From Zophobihabitans entericus (GTDB taxonomy: Bacteria; Pseudomonadota; Gammaproteobacteria; Enterobacterales; Orbaceae), in contig NZ_CP050253.1 of NCBI RefSeq assembly GCF_011745665.1, positions 2,083,418 to 2,147,417 on the forward strand: a stretch of 64,000 nucleotides of DNA, in the 5' to 3' direction. The position numbers were made by a program, and so were the translations under genes. The notes under the pieces were generated by a model. It had not been told where the DNA came from. It did no database searches and was given only the letters and a program-made list of their open reading frames with translations. The stretch's first letter is position 1. Every line of letters starts with the position of its first letter. This document shows, one piece after another, positions 58,614 through 64,000 of this stretch.

Positions 58614-59108
58614 ATGTATAATATCTTATCCATTCTAATTGAAAATGAAGCCGGTGCATTGTCACGTGTTGTTGGTCTGTTTTCACAACGTGGTTTTAAT
58701 ATTGAATCACTGACAGTGGCACCAACAGAAGATGCCACTATGTCACGCATGACGATTAAAACATCCGGTGATGCGCACGTTCTTGAGCAAATCCAAAAGC
58801 AACTGCATAAACTTGTTGATGTATTCCGTGTAACGGACTTAACAGAAGGTCCGCATGTTGAGCGTGAAATTATGTTAGTTAAAGTGTCAGCCAAGGGCTC
58901 AGCAGCACGTGATGAAGTTAAGCGTTGTGCGGATATTTTCCGTGGCTCAATTGTGGATGTTACGGCAACTCAATATATCGTGCAACTTGCTGGCACCAGC
59001 AGTAAGCTGGAATCTTTCCTGGCGGCAATTCGTGAAACGTGTGATGTGATTGAAGTCGCCCGTTCAGGAACGGTAGGTCTATCACGTAGTGATAAATCAG
59101 CCAAATAA
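58614..59108 (+). CDS. ilvH: Acetolactate synthase III, small regulatory subunit
   Basis: The 164-residue regulatory subunit has an N-terminal ACT domain (LIENEAGALSRVVGLFSQRGFNI) and a C-terminal ACT-like half (REIMLVKVSAKG to VEVARSGTVGLSRSDK). It matches E. coli IlvH (163) closely. It begins 1 bp after the ilvI stop and is followed by a strong terminator. Confidence 0.95.
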   Translation: MYNILSILIENEAGALSRVVGLFSQRGFNIESLTVAPTEDATMSRMTIKTSGDAHVLEQIQKQLHKLVDVFRVTDLTEGPHVEREIMLVKVSAKGSAARDEVKRCADIFRGSIVDVTATQYIVQLAGTSSKLESFLAAIRETCDVIEVARSGTVGLSRSDKSAK

Positions 59109-59115
59109 AATAAAA

Positions 59116-59166
59116 ATGCAATAAAATCAACAGGTTATAAAATTGATTTTATTGCATCTCTTTTTA
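59116..59166 (+). terminator. Rho-independent terminator after ilvH
   Basis: ATGCAATAAAATCAA and TTGATTTTATTGCAT form a perfect 15-bp stem with a 12-nt loop, followed by CTCTTTTTAT. It also faces the convergent cyaY. Confidence 0.82.
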
Positions 59167-59182
59167 TCTAATATCTTGATTA

Positions 59183-59491
59183 TTAACGGCTTTGGTCATC
59201 CAGAGCAGCATTTAAAATATTCATTAATGTCGCACCACTTCGGGTACATACCCATTGCCCATCCACGTAGTCAAAATGATAACCTTGTTTGCGTGTTGCC
59301 AGCCAGATTTGATGTAATGGTTCCTGAGTATTAAGGATGATTTTACTGTTATTCTCAAAGCTAATTGTCAGAACATTGCCATGGGTTTCATAATCAATAT
59401 CAACGTCATTTTTGTCCATATACGCATCAAGTATTGATTCCAGATCGGTCATGAGCTGTTCGCTCAATTGATAAAATTCATTGTTATTCAT
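59183..59491 (-). CDS. cyaY: Frataxin-like iron-sulfur protein CyaY
   Basis: This 102-residue protein has the frataxin fold. It starts with an acidic first helix (EFYQLSEQLMTDLESILD), then VLTISFENNSKIILNTQEPLHQIWLA and the end GYHFDYVDGQWVCTRSG. CyaY binds iron and tunes IscS activity in Fe-S assembly. A single gene between the ilvH terminator and a spacer of about 110 bp. Confidence 0.94.
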   Translation of the reverse strand: MNNNEFYQLSEQLMTDLESILDAYMDKNDVDIDYETHGNVLTISFENNSKIILNTQEPLHQIWLATRKQGYHFDYVDGQWVCTRSGATLMNILNAALDDQSR

Positions 59492-59600
59492 AATTCGTCC
59501 AACATTATTTGACAGGCAGATATGTTAAATACTATACAGGGAAATTGGCAAGAGGAAAACTCAGTCTACTTTATCGATTAAATTAGACTGAGTAATACCA

Positions 59601-60089
59601 TTATTTTTTGTTATTAAGCGGGAGATCGCAGGCTATTTTAAAGAAGTTATAGCGCGGTGTATTTTTGTCGAGAACTTCCCAGCGTTTAGGTGCATCGTTA
59701 GTATAAAGTAGCTGACCTTCACCAAATAGATCCTGATAGGCATGAATAGTGCCTTTTCCTAATTCCATTTTATTGCAGTTGACATAGTAGGCAGTAACCA
59801 GCGATTGATAAGACTGAGTTTTATTATTAGAAATAATCTCTTGTCCCGGTACATAGTTAACAATTTCAGAAAATTGACGAATTCTCGTATTATATTGATG
59901 TAATTGAACTGAAGAACGATCAATATAAGTATAAGTTGTAGATTCACCAAAAGTTGATTTTTGCATAGGTAAAAATAGCGAAGGAACTCTTGGATCATTT
60001 AAGACCGGGCTTGTTGTCACAGAGGAAACATTACTACTTACCGCACCAAATGAAAGCAATAATAAAGGTAAAAAGGATAATTTATTCAT
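59601..60089 (-). CDS. Secreted protein, resembling the surface-adhesin E domain
   Basis: This 162-residue protein has a signal peptide ending about GAVSS (residue 19). The middle reads YTYIDRSSVQLHQYNTRIRQ, and the end has YYVNCNKM and FFKIAC, two cysteines about 50 apart. This layout (YxDxSS near the start, a paired Cys near the end, about 160 residues) recalls the Haemophilus protein E / surface-adhesin E family seen in many proteobacteria. The match is from memory and modest. It begins 1 bp after the stop of the gene upstream, so the two are translated together. Confidence 0.5.
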   Translation of the reverse strand: MNKLSFLPLLLLSFGAVSSNVSSVTTSPVLNDPRVPSLFLPMQKSTFGESTTYTYIDRSSVQLHQYNTRIRQFSEIVNYVPGQEIISNNKTQSYQSLVTAYYVNCNKMELGKGTIHAYQDLFGEGQLLYTNDAPKRWEVLDKNTPRYNFFKIACDLPLNNKK

Positions 60090-60090
60090 A

Positions 60091-60786
60091 TTAACTATTC
60101 TCTTCTAATAACTCTGTCGTATTTTGTTCCGGAGTTAATTCAATATCTTGTAGAAATTGAAGTTGCTTTAATTTTAGATCAGGGCGGTACATTGCAAGAA
60201 CCGTCTCGCTGACATCACCTTGTAATGAACAGGAAAGAATGCTAGTCCCATCGGGCTGTTTCTCTAAAGATAGTGACTTTTCGACAGTGTGTGCTCTTGG
60301 AGCAATACCATCAATAACATAAGGATTTGGTGCCCATGTCGGTGAATCGGCTTGTGTATCAAGGATTTCAGTATTTGCGACATAAGCAGAACTTGAGTAT
60401 TGTTGCCATTGCAGAGTATTCAGTTGTTGCTTAACCGTGTCCATATTCTCCTGAATAACAAATCCCCAGTAATAGTAATCACCAAGCAGGGCGGTTTTAA
60501 CGTGAATATCCTGATAACCAATCAGAGTCAATCCATTAAAAGTTACCGGCTTTTTAAATTGGACAGTATGATTTTCTTTATCCGGGGCAATGTAGCCAAT
60601 TTCTTCGGTTGTGATTACGCCAACAGCATCTTTAATCTCATCCTGAGTTTGTGCTAAGTGCTGAAAGAAAGTGTGATCACAATTTGTGAATGTATTTAAT
60701 ACAGTATTTGTTGAATTGCCTACCGCAGCTATGGACGTCTGGCTGAGAAGTGATAAGCATATTAAAGTAACAAGTTTCTTGGGCAT
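60091..60786 (-). CDS. Secreted protein of unknown function
   Basis: This 231-residue protein has a signal peptide cleaved near SIA-AVGN. Two cysteines (CDHTFFQ near residue 36 and LSCSLQG near the end) could form a disulfide. The body is beta-rich, with YYYWGFVIQENMDTVKQQL. No family was recognised. The second of two close ATGs was chosen because AAGGA lies eight bases before it. It is coupled to the adhesin-E-like gene and preceded by about 135 bp of AT-rich spacer. Confidence 0.6.
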   Translation of the reverse strand: MPKKLVTLICLSLLSQTSIAAVGNSTNTVLNTFTNCDHTFFQHLAQTQDEIKDAVGVITTEEIGYIAPDKENHTVQFKKPVTFNGLTLIGYQDIHVKTALLGDYYYWGFVIQENMDTVKQQLNTLQWQQYSSSAYVANTEILDTQADSPTWAPNPYVIDGIAPRAHTVEKSLSLEKQPDGTSILSCSLQGDVSETVLAMYRPDLKLKQLQFLQDIELTPEQNTTELLEENS

Positions 60787-60921
60787 GATAAACATCCTTT
60801 TTTATCTGATAGAACAAGGAATAGTACGCAGTTTTCGCTGAGTTTGTAAAGATACTTTAAGCCAGTCAGAAAGTCAATTTGTTAAAAGTAATAATGAGAA
60901 TAAATTCACAGATTATTTAGT

Positions 60922-61539
60922 TTATTTAGTAATAAATACTATCAGGTTCCCTTTCTCAAAAGAAATGCTGACTAAATCGTCCTTTGCCTTGTTGCGCAAA
61001 CTGGTTAAGCCACCCAGTTTTAAATCTGCCTTAGTAAGAGGATACTCAAATCCGGTCAGAGTCAGCCCAAAAACCTCTCCAAAAGGAATCAGAGAAATAG
61101 TCTTTCCCTTCACATTATTGAACTGCATTTGAGGTGAAGCAAAGAAAAACTGCGTGTAATTATCATAAAAAGTCAGTTGTAGTGAATCTTTATATTGCAA
61201 AGCGACAGACAGATTACCTAAAAAGTGATCGCTTGATTTACCGGAGGCACCATAGATATCGATGCGAGATATTCCCTTGTCCATTAAAAAGAGCAAGGAT
61301 TTTTCAAAATCAGTTTTATCCTGAGCGGGTGTTGGAATAATAGTAACGCGAGGATCGATAGGTTTGTCGTGAATACTGTCCAGATCACCAATTAAAAAAT
61401 CGGGCAGGATACCTGAATCTTGCAGATAATTGTGATAAGCACCATCAGTACAGGCAATAATGTTATAAGAAGTTAAGTTTTGAGGGAAAGAGGCTTCACC
61501 GTTAACAAATAAAATTGCTTTTTTTTCTGGTGACGTCAT
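60922..61539 (-). CDS. thiN: Thiamine diphosphokinase
   Basis: This enzyme transfers pyrophosphate from ATP to thiamine, giving ThDP directly. The 205-residue protein has CTDGAYHNYL, LPDFLIGDLDS, the Asp/Lys motif QDKTDFEKSLLFL and SDHFLGNL. The C-terminal beta domain follows (FGLTLTGFEYPLTKADL). It is the salvage-type kinase found in Pasteurellaceae and Gram-positives, and differs from the E. coli ThiL route. No thi-box riboswitch was seen upstream. ThDP serves IlvG and IlvI in this window. Confidence 0.88.
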   Translation of the reverse strand: MTSPEKKAILFVNGEASFPQNLTSYNIIACTDGAYHNYLQDSGILPDFLIGDLDSIHDKPIDPRVTIIPTPAQDKTDFEKSLLFLMDKGISRIDIYGASGKSSDHFLGNLSVALQYKDSLQLTFYDNYTQFFFASPQMQFNNVKGKTISLIPFGEVFGLTLTGFEYPLTKADLKLGGLTSLRNKAKDDLVSISFEKGNLIVFITK

Positions 61540-61590
61540 AAGTTGCCTCTTTATCGTTAGAATTGTTAGATTAATATTTAAAATGACTCA

Positions 61591-62040
61591 CTAAAAACTT
61601 AAGGTATAAGCCATAATAATTGCATCTTCCCGCTGATTATTTTTTGCCGGATAATAGTTAGTTCTGATAGTTATCTCATTAAAGCCTAACTGGTTATATA
61701 AGTTAATTGCTGCTGTATTTGAAGCGCGGACTTCAAGCCAGAGTGTCACTACATTACGCGCAGCCAACTCTTCTATCAGGTGATTGAGAAGTTCTGTTGC
61801 CAGCCCCTGTTTTTGAAACGCTGGGTCGATAGCAATATTAAATAGATTTGCTTCATCCAGCACGACTTGCGTAATCAGAAAACCAACGATTTGCCCGTCA
61901 CGCTCAATTTTTAAATTGAGGTAGCGCTCACCCTGATTGGACTCAAAGTTTTGCCAGCTCCACGGAAAAGCATGAGCGGCTTGCCCGATTTTAAACGCAG
62001 CAGGAAGATCAGCTTTGTTCAGTATGGAAATAGTGTTCAT
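61591..62040 (-). CDS. rimI: Ribosomal protein S18 N-alpha-acetyltransferase RimI
   Basis: This 149-residue GNAT enzyme acetylates the N-terminus of S18. It has NIAIDPAFQKQGLATELLNHLIEE (acetyl-CoA loop Q-K-Q-G-L-A) and LEVRASNTAAINLYNQLGF. The ATG at 62040 gives the E. coli length (148); the open frame extends 51 codons further upstream, but only into the overlapping holD. It overlaps holD by 32 bp, as in E. coli. Confidence 0.94.
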   Translation of the reverse strand: MNTISILNKADLPAAFKIGQAAHAFPWSWQNFESNQGERYLNLKIERDGQIVGFLITQVVLDEANLFNIAIDPAFQKQGLATELLNHLIEELAARNVVTLWLEVRASNTAAINLYNQLGFNEITIRTNYYPAKNNQREDAIIMAYTLSF

Positions 62041-62434
62041 ATTGACAGAGTTCTTGCCAGAGTTGACGTTTATCTTTAGGTGATTTAGCCAGTGCTGATA
62101 AAGAGAGTGTTTTAATGGTTGGTCTGTTGTTAACAGAACCACCAGCAGGCCAGCTTTCTGGTAATGGCTGATTAATAAACCAGACAACGGCATTAAACTG
62201 TTCCGGTAGCATAATCAGTTGCTCCGGCTTTAAAGTGAGGACATTTTGTCTGGTCAGGCGAATGGCTTTTAGAATATCATCAAAGATCTTTTCTTCAGTC
62301 GACTCAGCAGATACTGTGAGTAAACGAATCTCAGGAGTCAGTGTAATTGCTACTTCTCCCATTAAAGACGCAGGTCTGCGCACGGTATATTGGGTAATAC
62401 CAAGTTGTTCAAGATACCAGTCACGATGATTCAT
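62009..62434 (-). CDS. holD: DNA polymerase III psi subunit
   Basis: HolD links the clamp loader to chi (HolC) and SSB. From the ATG at 62434 the protein has 141 residues and starts MNHRDWYLEQLGITQYTVRRP, matching the conserved psi N-terminus that binds the clamp loader. WQELCQYEHYF near the end is also typical. Two earlier in-frame ATGs exist (62458, 62482), but they lie in the divergent promoter region; none has a clear ribosome site. Confidence 0.88.
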   Translation of the reverse strand: MNHRDWYLEQLGITQYTVRRPASLMGEVAITLTPEIRLLTVSAESTEEKIFDDILKAIRLTRQNVLTLKPEQLIMLPEQFNAVVWFINQPLPESWPAGGSVNNRPTIKTLSLSALAKSPKDKRQLWQELCQYEHYFHTEQS

Positions 62435-62470
62435 ATTGGATAATATTAGCTTATTCATAAGGTAAGATTG

Positions 62471-62476
62471 TATAAT
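62471..62476 (+). promoter_or_regulatory. Candidate -10 element of rsmC
   Basis: TATAAT lies 40 bp before the rsmC ATG. No good -35 is seen at the proper distance. The overlapping minus-strand TATACA could serve holD. Confidence 0.35.
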
Positions 62477-62515
62477 CAGCATCAGATTTTAGAAAGACTA
62501 TTTTAGGAAAATATC

Positions 62516-63532
62516 ATGAATTCAGCAACAACCCCTGCCAGTCAGGTCATTGAGCGTCATTTAGAAGAGTTTACGGACAGTAAAGTTCTGTTTGCTGGTG
62601 ATTTACAGGATGATTTTCCTGCTTACCTTACTGCTAAAGCAGTAAAAGTACATACTACTCAGTTCCATTATTATCAGGGATTACATAAAAAGCTGGGTGA
62701 GAATATTCGCTTTGGGTTATTGCCTGTGGCTGATCTCTTTAATGACACTGATACTTTGATTTATTACTGGCCAAAAAGCAAAGCTGAAGCTCAGTTTCAG
62801 TTATCTGCGTTATTAAACCAGCTCTCTAAAGGTAGCCGGGTTTTTATTGTAGGTGAAAATCGGTCTGGTGTGCGCAGTGTTGAAACGATGCTGGCTGATT
62901 TTGGTCGAATTCAAAAAGTGGATACTGCACGTCGCTGTAGCTTATATCATTTTGAAGCAGAAAGCCGTCTGGCCTTTGATCTTAAAGAGTGGTGGCAAAC
63001 ATATCAGATTGATGATGTTACGATTAAAAGTTTACCTGGAGTGTTCAGTGCTCAGCATCTGGATGTTGGAAGCGAATTACTTTTAAGTGCTTTACAGGAA
63101 AAACCAGAGATTATTCGAGGTCAGATTCTCGATTTAGGTTGCGGGGCTGGTGTACTTGCTTCTGTAATTGGTACAGCTCATCAAGATGTCACTTTAACAC
63201 TTACCGATGTTAGTGCCGCTGCGCTGGCAGCGAGTGAAGCAACGCTCAAAGCTAATGGATTAACCGGTAGTATTATCGCCAGTGATGTATTCTCTCATGT
63301 AGAAGGGAAGTTTGATTTAATTATTTCAAATCCACCTTTTCATGACGGACGTGAAACGAATTATACAGCAGTTGAGTCTTTGATCCGGGATGCCAAAAAA
63401 CATCTGACCATCAATGGTAAAATCTGTTTAGTGGCAAATAGCTTTTTACCATATCCTGATTTACTTGACCGGGCTTTTGGACGTCATCAGGTTTTGGTAC
63501 AAACGAATAAATTTAAGGTATATTTAGCTTAA
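62516..63532 (+). CDS. rsmC: 16S rRNA (guanine-1207-N2)-methyltransferase RsmC
   Basis: RsmC methylates G1207 of 16S rRNA. The 338-residue protein has a degenerate N-terminal methyltransferase-like domain (to about 165) and an active C-terminal domain with SAM motif ILDLGCGAGVLASV and catalytic SNPPFHDG. E. coli RsmC has 343 residues. AGGAAA precedes the ATG. It diverges from holD-rimI as in E. coli. Confidence 0.95.
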   Translation: MNSATTPASQVIERHLEEFTDSKVLFAGDLQDDFPAYLTAKAVKVHTTQFHYYQGLHKKLGENIRFGLLPVADLFNDTDTLIYYWPKSKAEAQFQLSALLNQLSKGSRVFIVGENRSGVRSVETMLADFGRIQKVDTARRCSLYHFEAESRLAFDLKEWWQTYQIDDVTIKSLPGVFSAQHLDVGSELLLSALQEKPEIIRGQILDLGCGAGVLASVIGTAHQDVTLTLTDVSAAALAASEATLKANGLTGSIIASDVFSHVEGKFDLIISNPPFHDGRETNYTAVESLIRDAKKHLTINGKICLVANSFLPYPDLLDRAFGRHQVLVQTNKFKVYLA

Positions 63533-63612
63533 GTTTTATGACTGACACTGAATGTCAGGTATAGTCTATTACAGTTGATATACATTTATCGTCATAGCAA
63601 GAGGGCAAAAGA

Positions 63613-64000
63613 ATGGCAAAAGAGTCAAAAGGAAGTTGTTTGTGCGGTAAAGTCGCTATTACTGTTACTTTAAATAATACCGGCTTACATGCCTGTCATT
63701 GTAATACCTGTCGTAAATGGGGTGGTGGCCCTCTATTCGGCTATTTCCATGAAGGTCTGATTGCGTTAAAAGGTAAGGAGTATGTCTCTACTTATAACTC
63801 TTCTGACTGGGCGGAACGTTCGTTTTGCAAACATTGTGGCTCTCATTTGTTGTATAAAATAAAAGGGCAGGACATCTATTCTATTTCCGCCTGGATTTTA
63901 GATGATGTTGAAAATATTCACTTTGATAGTCAGGTCTTTATTGATAAAAAACCGGCGTATTACAGCCTGGCTGATAAGACCGAAGAGTATACGGAAGAGC
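63613..64000 (+). CDS. GFA-family zinc protein, cut by window end
   Basis: The first 129 codons are present. They show GSCLCGKVAITVT, CHCNTCRKWGG and FCKHCGSHLLYKI: the two CxC/CxxC zinc sites of the GFA (glutathione-dependent formaldehyde-activating) family. Enzyme activity of most members is unproven. GAGGGC lies upstream of the ATG. It lies 80 bp after rsmC in the same direction. Confidence 0.85.
   Translation, partial: MAKESKGSCLCGKVAITVTLNNTGLHACHCNTCRKWGGGPLFGYFHEGLIALKGKEYVSTYNSSDWAERSFCKHCGSHLLYKIKGQDIYSISAWILDDVENIHFDSQVFIDKKPAYYSLADKTEEYTEE

Noticed and set aside
60796-60921. Thiamine riboswitch expected near thiN
   Set aside because: thiN is transcribed from 61539 downward and the spacer before it (61540-61590) is too short and lacks a thi-box; none was seen here either.

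Overview
The window reads as a chromosome segment of an AT-rich gammaproteobacterium. Many protein families and local gene orders match Enterobacterales and Pasteurellales: ftsK-lolA-rarA-serS, focA-pflB-pflA with ycaO, mtnN-yadS, ybbO-cnoX, ilvLGMEDA, dapA-bamC-purC, yffB-dapE-ypfN, ilvIH, and rsmC divergent from holD-rimI. The reduced intergenic content, short accessory domains and use of a ThiN-type thiamine pyrophosphokinase would fit a host-associated lineage such as Orbaceae. That placement is inference, not something the sequence proves. No rRNA, tRNA, CRISPR array, intact insertion sequence or prophage was recognised.

Layout. 1-7.8 kb: end of a gamma-carbonic-anhydrase-like gene, ftsK, lolA, rarA, serS, rarD. 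7.8-16.8 kb: a frameshifted VanW-family remnant, then the anaerobic pyruvate-formate block on the minus strand (focA, pflB, pflA). A plus-strand gene for a secreted Ig-like/lectin-like protein sits between pflB and pflA. A TMEM175-type channel and ycaO follow. 16.9-26.5 kb: housekeeping and small membrane genes (DUF4282, yadS, mtnN, ybbO, cnoX, an OPT transporter, map, an AEC carrier, yaaA, yccJ, ygiW). 26.5-33.2 kb: the branched-chain amino-acid operon ilvG-M-E-D-A. It is preceded by a complete attenuator with a 29-codon Ile/Val/Leu-rich leader peptide, a terminator and a matching antiterminator segment.

33.2-33.6 kb is a non-coding island of palindromic repeats. 34.7-41.9 kb is one minus-strand operon: a peptide-type ABC importer (binding protein, two permeases, fused double ATPase), a VOC protein and an M20 amidohydrolase. 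It looks like an uptake-and-cleavage pathway for an N-acylated or peptide-like compound. 42-50 kb: fbp, ybgI, dapA, a short bamC, and purC-yeaL-tmcA-cysZ. 50-54 kb: a tight minus-strand operon for a PAP2 phosphatase, EptA and a BasR/BasS (PmrA/PmrB) pair, with a PmrA-box-like 11-bp-phased direct repeat at its promoter. This is a self-contained lipid A modification and polymyxin-response module. 54.1-54.4 kb holds a further copy of the palindromic repeat and long hairpins. 54.4-64 kb: ypfN (58 codons), dapE, yffB, yaiI, ilvIH, cyaY, a translationally coupled pair of secreted proteins, thiN, rimI, holD, rsmC and a truncated GFA-family gene at the edge.

Points that most deserve follow-up: the secreted gene inside the pfl cluster, the covarying palindrome family, the PmrA-box-controlled lipid A operon, the single-domain BamC, the ABC/VOC/M20 operon and the coupled secreted pair near 60 kb.
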